Source: Streptosporangiaceae bacterium (lineage in GTDB: Bacteria > Actinomycetota > Actinomycetes > Streptosporangiales > Streptosporangiaceae). From it: a stretch of DNA of 9,943 bases. The stretch's first letter is position 1. The number at the start of each line of letters is the position of its first letter. Both the position numbers and the translations under genes were made by a program. The stretch is from contig JASHSO010000150.1 in NCBI GenBank assembly GCA_030038715.1, positions 1-9,943 of the forward strand, in the 5' to 3' direction. Shown piece after piece: positions 1 to 6,122 of the stretch. The notes beneath the pieces are model-generated. The model was not told the DNA's origin. It saw nothing but the letters and a program-made list of their open reading frames with translations, and ran no database searches.

Positions 1-477
1 CCCGAGCCGGAGACGCTGGACTGGATGGCGGGGCAGCGGATGCGCAGCTTCGAGATGACCGAGGTCGTGGCCAGAGGGCTAGACGACTGCCTGACCGAGG
101 CCTTCGCGATCGCGACTGCCGACTGCGACGGCGTGTTCCTGTCCGTGGACGTCGATGTCGTCGACCCGGGCATGGCGCCGGGCACCGGCACACCCGAGCC
201 CGGCGGGCTTACCAGTCGGCAGCTTCTCGACGCCGTGCGCAGGACCGCCATGGAGCTGCCACTTGCCGGGATGGACATCGTCGAGGTGGCACCGCCGTTC
301 GACCACGCGGAGGTGACGGCCTTCCTGGCCAACCGCGTCGTGCTCGAAGCTCTGTCTGGCATTGCCTGGCGGCGCAGGCAGTCCTCCGTCGGGGTGCCGC
401 CGCGAGGTAATCCGGCAGCACCGCTGTTGGAGGACCGGAGCACGCCCCGCGCTAGCGAATCAGGATCGCCAGCGTGA
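1..477 (+). CDS. Ureohydrolase (agmatinase/arginase superfamily), 3' part
   Basis: The reading frame is open from base 1, so the gene starts to the left of the window and only about 158 C-terminal residues are seen. The fragment carries the ureohydrolase signature SVDVDVVDPGMAPGTGTPEP at fragment residues about 48-67. Its two Asp residues (D50, D52) are those that bind the binuclear manganese centre in this family. A later stretch, GMDIVEVAPPFD, is also typical of agmatinase-like members. The family hydrolyses guanidino compounds (agmatine, arginine, guanidinobutyrate and others) to urea plus an amine. The substrate cannot be chosen because the specificity region is missing. After the usual family end (near SGIAWRR) there is a roughly 35-residue polar, Pro/Arg-rich tail without recognisable structure. 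The last 26 bases overlap the 3' end of the convergent protease gene. Family call is firm; substrate is unknown. Confidence 0.9.
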   Translation, partial: PEPETLDWMAGQRMRSFEMTEVVARGLDDCLTEAFAIATADCDGVFLSVDVDVVDPGMAPGTGTPEPGGLTSRQLLDAVRRTAMELPLAGMDIVEVAPPFDHAEVTAFLANRVVLEALSGIAWRRRQSSVGVPPRGNPAAPLLEDRSTPRASESGSPA

Positions 478-1339
478 AGGTCACGGCATCGTAGAGGAAG
501 TGGGCCAGTATCGGCCTGGTCAGCTTCCTGTGCCGCTGGAACGAGCGGGTCACGAAGAACCCGAACGGCAGCGTCAGGATGACTGCGAGCCCGTAGTAAA
601 TGTGGTACGTGGTCCGCAGGGCGAGGCTAAGCCAGAGCGACGCGGTCGGCGACCAGCCAAGCTGGTCGAGCCTGGTGATGAGGTAACCGTTGAGCGCGGT
701 CTCCTCGGCGACAGCGGTGATCAGCGACTGGCTGAGCCCGAATATCAGGTAATAGGCCGGGACGTGCAGCGGGCCCGTCGTGTTGAGCAGGGCTGAGTGC
801 GCGCGTGCCAGCGGGATCAGGACGATGGCCAGCACGTACTCGCAGCCGAACGCGGCCGCCGCCAGTCCGACCCCGGCCCCGAGATCCGGCCACCTCGCAC
901 TGGTCAGGCCGAGGCTGGCTGGGCTCTGCCCGGTGCGCGCGAGCAGCAGCAGGGTCAGCGGTACCACGGCGGCCACTGGCAGGTAGCTGAGCAGGCCGAG
1001 TACGACGTTCACGGCCGGCTCGTGCGGTGCGAAGTTCGGCAGCTGGGTAAGGCCGGCCCCGGTTTCCAGGTGCACGCCGAGCGTGACGACGGCGCTGACG
1101 ATCCACGGGAACAGCAGCGCGAGCATGACGAGCCGCGTCTCTACCACGAGGTCGCGCCTGGTCAGCTCCTTCTGCTGGACCCGTGCCACAGGCTGGTGCT
1201 CCTCGGGTACCCAGAAGTCCCAGTCGGGCGGCGGTGCCGGCCAGTCCGAAGGCGGGCTCCAGCCCGGCGGGGGCTGCCACCCAGCCGGCGCTTCAGGCCA
1301 TCCGGGCGCCGGCCGCCAGGTCAGCTTCTTCGCCGCCAC
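452..1339 (-). CDS. CPBP family intramembrane metalloprotease
   Basis: This is a multi-membrane-segment protein of the CPBP/Abi (type II CAAX prenyl protease-like) family. With the GTG start at 1339 it is 295 aa. The frame also extends to a TTG at 1393 (313 aa), but neither candidate has a clear ribosome binding site. GTG is preferred because the recognisable sequence (LTWRPAPGWP onward) begins just after it. The N-terminal 45 residues are a soluble Pro/Trp-rich segment of repeated PPxW-like units, common in actinobacterial membrane proteins. Several hydrophobic segments follow. The family motifs are present near the C-terminus: EETALNG (E212, E213), RTTYH (H246) and HFLYD (H280, D284). Motif 1 is normally EExxxR, but here the Arg position is Asn217. 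Glu and His residues of this kind form the active site in characterised CPBP proteases; the substrate here is unknown. The gene is divergent from the LysR regulator and convergent with the ureohydrolase. Confidence 0.85.
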   Translation of the reverse strand: MAAKKLTWRPAPGWPEAPAGWQPPPGWSPPSDWPAPPPDWDFWVPEEHQPVARVQQKELTRRDLVVETRLVMLALLFPWIVSAVVTLGVHLETGAGLTQLPNFAPHEPAVNVVLGLLSYLPVAAVVPLTLLLLARTGQSPASLGLTSARWPDLGAGVGLAAAAFGCEYVLAIVLIPLARAHSALLNTTGPLHVPAYYLIFGLSQSLITAVAEETALNGYLITRLDQLGWSPTASLWLSLALRTTYHIYYGLAVILTLPFGFFVTRSFQRHRKLTRPILAHFLYDAVTFTLAILIR

Positions 1340-1412
1340 TGCTTCATAGTGCAGTAGGCACGCGGCACTCGGCGAACCTATCGCATCCGTCAAAGCGGCG
1401 CTGCACCGTGAC

Positions 1413-1433
1413 GGGGGGTAGCAGCTATCCCCC
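1413..1433. repeat. G-rich/C-rich inverted repeat between divergent genes
   Basis: A run of six G is followed by TAGC, a single A, GCTA, an extra T and five C, giving an almost perfect dyad of about 10 bp per arm. It lies between the divergently transcribed protease and LysR genes, some 55 bases upstream of the LysR start. With a one-base loop it is more likely a protein-binding dyad than an RNA hairpin. No function is proven. Confidence 0.4.
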
Positions 1434-1442
1434 GCACAGGTT

Positions 1443-1473
1443 GATGGGTTGCCTTGATCACAACGAACCCATC
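1443..1473. promoter_or_regulatory. Inverted repeat GATGGGTT-N15-AACCCATC, candidate operator
   Basis: The perfect 8-bp arms are at 1443-1450 and 1466-1473, with the palindrome TGATCA (1455-1460) near the centre. It lies just upstream of, and shares its right CATC with, the dyad that covers the LysR start. LysR-type regulators usually bind interrupted dyads close to their own, often divergent, promoters, so autoregulation through this site is plausible. This is inference from position and symmetry. Confidence 0.45.
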
Positions 1474-1488
1474 TATAGTCGATAGATG
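1470..1488 (+). promoter_or_regulatory. Leaderless promoter with dyad over -10 box and start codon of the LysR gene
   Basis: CATCTAT-N5-ATAGATG is a perfect 7-bp inverted repeat whose right arm ends with the ATG start codon at 1486. Inside it TATAGT (1474-1479) fits an actinobacterial -10 box. It ends six bases before the ATG, the spacing expected if transcription starts at the A of the start codon. There is no Shine-Dalgarno sequence upstream, which supports a leaderless message. No convincing -35 box was found; TTGATC at 1454-1459 gives only a 14-base spacer. A regulator bound here would block the polymerase directly. Confidence 0.5.
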
Positions 1489-2391
1489 CTGGATGTGACG
1501 AGGCTCCGGGTGCTCGTCGCGGTCGCCAGGTCCGGCTCGGTCACGGCGGCCGCTCGCGAGCTGAACTACGCCCAGCCGTCAATCAGCCACCACATCGCCA
1601 GGCTCGAGGCCGAGACGGGGGCCCGGCTGCTCGAGCGGGTCGGCCGCGGCATCCGGCTGACCGACGCCGGCCGGCTGCTGGCAGAGCGTGCCGAGGAGAT
1701 CATCGGGCGGATGGACGCGGCCGAGGCCGAGCTGGCTGCGCATGTCGGGCTCCGGGAGGGCCGAGTCCGGCTGGCCGCGTTCCCGTCCGCGCTTGGCACC
1801 CTGGTGCCTGCCGCTGCGTCCAGGCTCGAGGCCGAGACGCCCGGCCTTGACCTGATGCTGACCGAGGCCGAGCCGCCGGAGGCGCTGCGGATGCTGCGGG
1901 CCGGCTACGTGGACGTCGCCGTGGTCTTCCAGCACTACCAGCAGGACCTCGATCCGGCCCCGCCTGACCCAGCCGACGAGGGAACCCGCGGCCGACTGCT
2001 CCTGGACGAGCCCGTCCACCTGGTCACCGGCGTCGGCAACGGGCGGCCGGCCGAGCTGGCCGCGCACGCGGCCAGCCGCTGGATCGCCGGCTGCGAGCGA
2101 TGCCGAAGCTACCTGGTGCGCCAGTGCGAGGCCGCCGGGTTTACTCCCAAGATCGCCTTCACCACCGACGACTACGTCGCCGTGCAGGCGCTGGTGGCCG
2201 CCGGACTGGGGGTCACCACGCTGCCGGGCCTGTGCCTGGCCGCCGCGCGGCACCCGGGTATCACGGCCACCGCGCTGCCCGGCGCCCGGCGCCACGTGTT
2301 CGCCATGACCTACGGCCAGCCGCCCGACCCGGCCTCCACCACCAGGCTGATCGATGCCCTCGCGAAGGCGGCCAGCCCGGCGGACGCCTGA
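1486..2391 (+). CDS. LysR-type transcriptional regulator
   Basis: This 301-aa protein has the usual LysR length and layout. The N-terminal winged helix-turn-helix covers residues about 1-60 and includes the recognition-helix stretch AARELNYAQPSISHHIARLE, with the typical LTDAGRLL following. A linker helix and a C-terminal periplasmic-binding-like effector domain come after (residues about 90-295). The domain contains the segments VRLAAFPSA and VAAGLGVTTLPG, typical of LysR effector domains. The effector cannot be deduced. The start at 1486 is supported by a -10-like box at leaderless spacing and by the HTH beginning immediately. The gene is divergent from the CPBP protease and convergent with the acyl-CoA synthetase. 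Its likely targets are its own promoter and perhaps the protease gene, but this is inferred only from divergent orientation and nearby dyads. Confidence 0.93.
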   Translation: MLDVTRLRVLVAVARSGSVTAAARELNYAQPSISHHIARLEAETGARLLERVGRGIRLTDAGRLLAERAEEIIGRMDAAEAELAAHVGLREGRVRLAAFPSALGTLVPAAASRLEAETPGLDLMLTEAEPPEALRMLRAGYVDVAVVFQHYQQDLDPAPPDPADEGTRGRLLLDEPVHLVTGVGNGRPAELAAHAASRWIAGCERCRSYLVRQCEAAGFTPKIAFTTDDYVAVQALVAAGLGVTTLPGLCLAAARHPGITATALPGARRHVFAMTYGQPPDPASTTRLIDALAKAASPADA

Positions 2392-2496
2392 CACCCGGCT
2401 GTTGCGGCGCACGAGCCACGCCACCATGAGCAGCCACGCTGGATGCCGCGCCGCCCTGTGATCGCCCGATCCAAGGTCCCGGCCGCGTGCCCGTGG

Positions 2497-4047
2497 CTAG
2501 ATATTGCTGGACCGGCCGGCCCAGTACGGGTCGCGCAACCGGCGCTTGAGCAGCTTGCCGCTCGGATCGCGCGGCAGTTCGGCGACGAAGTCGATGGACT
2601 TCGGCCACTTCATTTTCGCCAGCCTGCCCTCCAGGCCGGCCAGGATCGCCGCGGCCAGGTCGTCCCCCGGTTCGACGCCATCGGCCGGCTGCACGACTGC
2701 CTTGATCTGCTCGCCCCACTGCTCGTCCGGGATGCCGAACACAGCTACGTCGGCGACCTTCGGGTTCATGATGATCTCGGCTTCGATCTCCGCCGGGTAT
2801 ATGTTGGCGCCACCCGAGATGATCATGTCGGACTTGCGGTCGCACAAGAACAAGAACCCATCAGCGTCCAGGTAGCCGATGTCGCCGACGGTGAAGAAGC
2901 CGTTCAGCCGGTTCGCCGCCGTCTTAGCCGGGTCACCGAAGTACTCGAAATCCGACATGCCCATTTTCATGTACACGGTGCCAGGGGTGCCCGGCTGGCA
3001 CGGCTCGCCATTCTCGTCGACGACCGCCACCTCGCTGACCGGCCAGGGAAGGCCGACCGTACCCGGATGAGCCAGCCAGTCTTGCGGCGAGGCGATCGTG
3101 CCGCCGCCCTCGGTCGCTGCGTAGTACTCCCACACGCAGGGGCCCCACCAGTCGAGCATCTCGTGCTTGAGGCCTATCGGGCAGGGCGCGGCCGCGTGGA
3201 TGAGCCACTGCATGGATGACAGGTCGTACTTCGTCCTGGTTTCGTCGGGCAGCGACAGCATCCGCTTGAACTGGGTCGGCACCATGTGCGAGTTCGTGCA
3301 CCGGTAGCGCTCGGTCAGCGCCAGCGCGGTCTCGGCATCGAAACCGTCCATGCAGACCAGCGTGTGGCCCATGTGTAGCGCACCGCCCCCGAACACGGTC
3401 ACCGCAGTGTGGTAGCTCGGTGAAGTCATCAGGTGGGCGTTGGGCTGGCCCTCGGTCACCCCGAAGAACGAGAGCAGCCCGGTGGCCAGCGCAACCGCGT
3501 CATCGGGGTCAAGCCCGATGAGCGGGCGTCGCACTCCTTTGGGTCGGCCGGTAGTACCGGAGGTGTAGTGCATGGTCGTGCCGGCCGTCCGGCCGTGGGG
3601 CAGGGTGCAAGGCTGGCCCCCGCGCAGTCGCGCAACTTCGGTGAACCCGGGCACGCTCCCATAACTGAACCTGGCCTCGGCGGGCACTCCAGCTTGGTCA
3701 GCGGTGTCGACGCCCAGTTGAGCGAACCGCTCGTGCGCGAAGAAGGCCTTGGCCTTGCAGTCCACTGTGATGTAGGCCGCCTCCGGCGCGGTGAAGTGCC
3801 AGTTGAGCGGCGTGAGGTACCAGCCAGCCTGCAGTGCCGCCAGGTAGACCTCGACCGAGGCCGCCCCGTTCGGCAGCAGGACGGCGATGCCGTCGCCGGC
3901 CTCGAGGCCGCGCTCGCGCAGCGCGTGAGTCAGCTGGTTCACCCGGGCCAGCAGGTCGCCGGCCGTGTGCTGCGTACCGTCGGGTTCCACTATCGCGGTC
4001 CAGTCCGGGTCCTGCTGCGCACGGCGCCAGAAGCCCTTCAGCTCCAC
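2497..4047 (-). CDS. AMP-forming acyl-CoA synthetase (FadD-like)
   Basis: This ANL-superfamily adenylating enzyme activates a carboxylic acid with ATP and transfers it to CoA. The diagnostic motifs are in order: the phosphate-binding loop YTSGTTGRPKGV (about 161-172); the adenine/acyl motif YYAATEGGG (308-316); the ribose-binding Asp in VGDIGYLD (D389); the hinge region CDRKSDMI; ANIYPAEIE; and the catalytic Lys in PSGKLLKR (K498). Length (516 aa) is normal and no motif is missing. The frame opens at a GTG at 4068, but the GTG at 4047 is preferred because a perfect GGAGG (4058-4054) lies six bases upstream and the conserved fold starts directly after it. The substrate is unknown; medium- or long-chain fatty acids, aromatic or steroid-derived acids are all possible. 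It stands alone between the LysR gene (convergent) and the kinase gene (same strand, 101 bases upstream, with a hairpin between). Confidence 0.93.
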   Translation of the reverse strand: MELKGFWRRAQQDPDWTAIVEPDGTQHTAGDLLARVNQLTHALRERGLEAGDGIAVLLPNGAASVEVYLAALQAGWYLTPLNWHFTAPEAAYITVDCKAKAFFAHERFAQLGVDTADQAGVPAEARFSYGSVPGFTEVARLRGGQPCTLPHGRTAGTTMHYTSGTTGRPKGVRRPLIGLDPDDAVALATGLLSFFGVTEGQPNAHLMTSPSYHTAVTVFGGGALHMGHTLVCMDGFDAETALALTERYRCTNSHMVPTQFKRMLSLPDETRTKYDLSSMQWLIHAAAPCPIGLKHEMLDWWGPCVWEYYAATEGGGTIASPQDWLAHPGTVGLPWPVSEVAVVDENGEPCQPGTPGTVYMKMGMSDFEYFGDPAKTAANRLNGFFTVGDIGYLDADGFLFLCDRKSDMIISGGANIYPAEIEAEIIMNPKVADVAVFGIPDEQWGEQIKAVVQPADGVEPGDDLAAAILAGLEGRLAKMKWPKSIDFVAELPRDPSGKLLKRRLRDPYWAGRSSNI

Positions 4048-4053
4048 AACCCA

Positions 4054-4058
4054 CCTCC
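4054..4058 (-). promoter_or_regulatory. Ribosome binding site deciding the acyl-CoA synthetase start
   Basis: The minus strand reads GGAGG with a six-base spacer to the GTG at 4047. The alternative in-frame GTG at 4068 has no such site, and the nearby ATG at 4060 is out of frame. The shorter start is therefore favoured. Confidence 0.7.
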
Positions 4059-4114
4059 ATATCGGCACGTCAGCGTATCAATCAGACAGCTAGCCATCGG
4101 ACAACGCAAGCGGG

Positions 4115-4137
4115 ATCGGGCTGGGCTGACGCCCGAT
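4115..4137 (-). terminator. Hairpin downstream of the kinase gene, candidate terminator
   Basis: A perfect 7-bp stem, ATCGGGC with GCCCGAT, has a 9-base loop and starts 12 bases after the kinase stop codon on the minus strand. There is no T-tract, as is common for actinobacterial hairpin terminators. It would separate the flavodoxin-kinase transcript from the acyl-CoA synthetase gene. Confidence 0.45.
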
Positions 4138-4148
4138 GATTCAGGCCG

Positions 4149-5105
4149 TCAGCGGCTCCCGCGCACCGGTTCTACGTCTGCTGCGTCGGCAGGCGCACTG
4201 CGAGGACCCGGCAGCCACCGGACGTCGACGGCGGTCAGCGCGGCCTCGTAAGCCGGGATGTCCAGGTCATGGTCTCGTGCACCGGACGGTCCTGCGGACG
4301 CGGGCTGCCAGGCCACGGCGATCGCCACTGCGTGCCGCAGCATGTCGGGCCAGGACCAGGCCAGCGCGATGCCCGGAACGAAGCCTGCCACCAGCGCATC
4401 GCGCGAGGCGGGCCCGGGCCCGGCCGACCGGAGCTCGGCACGCCACTCGCCGTCGGTGGTCTGCACGCGAACGCCGCGCTCGGTCGCCGACGCCACCGGG
4501 CTTGCGGCCGCCGCAGCAGGCTCCGCCGGGGCCTTGGCCTGTTGCCAGCCCAGGTCGGGTATCACCAGCGCCGGGTGCCGCGCTGCGCCATGGCGCAGCG
4601 CGGCACCCGCGGCGTCCAGCACAACCGGAACCCGCGCGTCGGCCGCGTAGCTGGCAAAGGACCCGTATATCTCGGCGGGAAGGCTGTCCGGCAAGCTGCC
4701 GCTCAGCACCACGGCAGTCGCATCGTCCAGCAGTCCGCGGTAGTCGGCGGCCAGCCGCCCGAGTTCCTCGGTAGTGACGTAGGGTGCAGGCTCGGCCAAG
4801 CTCGTGACCCGGCCGGCCGAGTCGCAGACCAGCACCACCCGGCGCGACTCGGCCGCGATGGGCGTGAACTGCGTTGCCACGCCGGCCCGGGCCAGCTCGT
4901 TTCTGATCAGCTCCCCGGCGCCCCCGCCCACCAGCCCAGCAGCCACGACTTCGTGACCGAAGGTATGCAGCAGCCTGGCGACGGCCAGTCCGCGACCGCC
5001 GACGGCATACCCGACCCGGATTACCGGGTTGTCCGCGCCAAGTTCGACTGCTGCCGCGTCGTAGCGGACCACGAGCGCCGGGTTGAGCGTTACCGTGACG
5101 ATCAT
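4149..5105 (-). CDS. PfkB-family (LacC/FruK-type) sugar kinase homologue, divergent
   Basis: This 318-aa protein has the ribokinase/PfkB fold, closest in pattern to 1-phosphofructokinase and tagatose-6-phosphate kinase. It begins MIVTVTLNPAL, has the glycine motif VGGRG (35-39), LSGSLP (134-139) and a C-terminal signature region ending DALVAGF (236-242). Several normally conserved residues differ. The substrate-binding Asp of NPAxD is replaced by Val. GGKGxN reads GGRGLA. The KPN segment reads IPD (182-184). The anion-hole GAGD reads ASRD (233-236). The catalytic Asp itself (D236) is kept. It may be a kinase with changed substrate, a weak enzyme or a pseudoenzyme. Its ATG overlaps the stop of the upstream flavodoxin-like gene by four bases (ATGA), so the two are translationally coupled. 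The family is clear; a specific substrate cannot be given. Confidence 0.8.
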   Translation of the reverse strand: MIVTVTLNPALVVRYDAAAVELGADNPVIRVGYAVGGRGLAVARLLHTFGHEVVAAGLVGGGAGELIRNELARAGVATQFTPIAAESRRVVLVCDSAGRVTSLAEPAPYVTTEELGRLAADYRGLLDDATAVVLSGSLPDSLPAEIYGSFASYAADARVPVVLDAAGAALRHGAARHPALVIPDLGWQQAKAPAEPAAAAASPVASATERGVRVQTTDGEWRAELRSAGPGPASRDALVAGFVPGIALAWSWPDMLRHAVAIAVAWQPASAGPSGARDHDLDIPAYEAALTAVDVRWLPGPRSAPADAADVEPVRGSR

Positions 5106-5554
5106 CCGGCCACCTCAGCGGCCATCAGAGCACCCAGTTCCCAGCAGGCTTGCAGGTCCGCCCGGGCGGGCGGCCCGATCACGGTCACTGGCGGCCTGAC
5201 CTGCCGCCAGCTCAGTCCGGAGGTGATCGACTCGACGGCCCGGACCGCGCCGCCCGTGTCGCTAGCACCGTGTACGTACAGGCCATAGGGACGGCGACTG
5301 GTCGCCTCCAGGCAGGGATAGTAGATGCCGTCGAAGAAGTGCTTCAGCGCACCCGACATGTACCCGATGTTGGCGGGCGTGCCGAGCAAGTAGCCGTCCG
5401 CCGCCAGCACGTCAACCGCGGAAGCCGTCAGCGCCGGCCGGACGGCGATGTCGACCCCTTCGATCTCGTCGGTGCGCGCCCCGCTGGACACCGCCTCGAA
5501 CATTGCCTGTAGTGCCGGAGACGGCGTGTGATGGACGATCAGCAATGTCGGCAT
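5102..5554 (-). CDS. Flavodoxin family protein / NAD(P)H-dependent FMN oxidoreductase-like
   Basis: This 150-aa protein has the flavodoxin-like fold. It begins MPTLLIVHHTPSPALQAM, a beta strand leading into a Thr/Ser phosphate loop that binds the FMN phosphate in this family. The central GTPANIGYMSGALKHFFD (about 79-96) matches the second flavin loop of WrbA/FMN-reductase-like proteins. YVHGASDTGGA and ITSGLSWR follow. The family carries FMN and transfers electrons to quinones or other acceptors in the cytoplasm; the acceptor here is unknown. The frame stays open upstream to 5734, but that extra part overlaps the divergent DUF3054 gene and is not flavodoxin-like, so the ATG at 5554 is chosen. 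No strong ribosome binding site is present. A TAGGCT box (5568-5563) eight bases before the ATG suggests a very short leader. It is coupled to the kinase gene through ATGA. Confidence 0.85.
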   Translation of the reverse strand: MPTLLIVHHTPSPALQAMFEAVSSGARTDEIEGVDIAVRPALTASAVDVLAADGYLLGTPANIGYMSGALKHFFDGIYYPCLEATSRRPYGLYVHGASDTGGAVRAVESITSGLSWRQVRPPVTVIGPPARADLQACWELGALMAAEVAG

Positions 5555-5582
5555 CAGCGCCGAGCCTAGACGACACCGCCAG

Positions 5583-5615
5583 CAGCTAGCCTGCCCTGCG
5601 ACCCGATCAGCTAGC
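5583..5615. repeat. Direct repeat CAGCTAGC in a divergent promoter region
   Basis: The octamer CAGCTAGC occurs at 5583-5590 and 5608-5615, 25 bases apart. Each copy contains the palindrome GCTAGC. The second copy overlaps the proposed -10 box of the DUF3054 gene. Both lie in the short stretch between divergent genes, where shared regulation is possible. The repeat is short enough to be chance. Confidence 0.3.
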
Positions 5616-5617
5616 GT
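5612..5617 (+). promoter_or_regulatory. -10 box for a leaderless DUF3054 transcript
   Basis: TAGCGT fits the TANNNT actinobacterial -10 pattern and ends six bases before the ATG at 5624. This is the spacing expected when transcription starts on the start codon. No Shine-Dalgarno sequence is present and no -35 box is evident. Confidence 0.4.
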
Positions 5618-5623
5618 GGCGTG

Positions 5624-5992
5624 ATGCGCCGAGCTGTCCTCAGCACGCTGCTGGATGTTTGCTGCGTGCTGGCCTTCGTGGCCATCGGCAGGCACACCCA
5701 CCACGATGGTGACAGTGTGGCCGGAATCTGGCACACGGCGTGGCCGTTCCTGGCGGGCCTGGCCATCGGCCTCACCGCAGTCAGGGCCTGGCAGCGTCCG
5801 CTGTCGATTGCACCGGCGGGCATCGGGGCATGGCTGGGCGCGGCTGCTGCCGGCATGCTGATCCGGGTGCTGGCCGGTCAGGGTACCGCGCTGGACTTCA
5901 TCGGAGTGACCCTTGCCTTCCTCGCGCTGTTCTTGATCGGCTGGCGAGTAGCTGCACAGATCGTTGCGACGAGGCTACGGGCAGCCGGCTGA
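5624..5992 (+). CDS. DUF3054 family small membrane protein
   Basis: This is a 122-aa integral membrane protein with about four hydrophobic segments. It matches the DUF3054 pattern: an N-terminal Asp (LLDVCCVLAFVAIGRHTHH), a central AWPFLAGLAIGL, then GMLIRVLAGQGTALDFIGV and a final LFLIGWR followed by a basic end. Function of the family is unknown and none is proposed. The frame also has a GTG at 5621 directly before the ATG. The ATG is preferred because the TAGCGT box lies at leaderless distance from it. The gene is divergent from the flavodoxin-kinase pair and separated from the downstream lipoprotein gene by about 130 bases containing a possible promoter, so it is probably a single-gene unit. 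Confidence 0.8.
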   Translation: MRRAVLSTLLDVCCVLAFVAIGRHTHHDGDSVAGIWHTAWPFLAGLAIGLTAVRAWQRPLSIAPAGIGAWLGAAAAGMLIRVLAGQGTALDFIGVTLAFLALFLIGWRVAAQIVATRLRAAG

Positions 5993-6046
5993 CGGTGACT
6001 GCTAAATCGTGACCTGCCACACTGGTAGGACCCTGTACCTGCCGGG

Positions 6047-6077
6047 TTGACTGCGTTGGCCAGCGTGAACTCATACT
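6047..6077 (+). promoter_or_regulatory. Candidate promoter of the lipoprotein-protease operon
   Basis: TTGACT (6047-6052) resembles a -35 box and CATACT (6072-6077) a -10 box, with a 19-base spacer that is slightly long. Predicted transcription would start near 6084, giving a leader of about 40 bases. The -10 region lies in the inverted repeat CTCATA-N5-TATGAG (6070-6086), which could be an operator. The match is moderate. Confidence 0.4.
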
Positions 6078-6086
6078 CACTATGAG
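6070..6086. promoter_or_regulatory. Inverted repeat CTCATA-N5-TATGAG
   Basis: This perfect 6-bp dyad sits over the proposed -10 box and start point upstream of the lipoprotein gene. It could bind a repressor. It is short, so chance is possible. Confidence 0.3.
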
Positions 6087-6122
6087 GGCCCGTCCGGCCG
6101 GGGCGGCGGGTAAGGCCAGATC

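Noticed and set aside
1579..2427. Long open frame on the minus strand opposite the LysR gene (282 codons)
   Set aside because: Its translation is Gly/Arg/Gln-rich with no recognisable domain, while the plus strand encodes a clear LysR protein. Such antisense frames are expected in high-GC DNA.
2392..2496. Bidirectional terminator between the convergent LysR and acyl-CoA synthetase genes
   Set aside because: No stem of useful length was found in these 105 bases. Termination must use another signal or none visible here.
4075..4104. Promoter for the acyl-CoA synthetase gene (TTGTCC with a -10 near 4075-4081)
   Set aside because: The -10 candidates match only two or three consensus bases, too weak to list.
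4269..5288. Long plus-strand open frame opposite the kinase and flavodoxin genes (339 codons)
   Set aside because: No domain or signal was recognised and the composition is typical of an antisense frame. The minus strand has two coupled genes with clear motifs.
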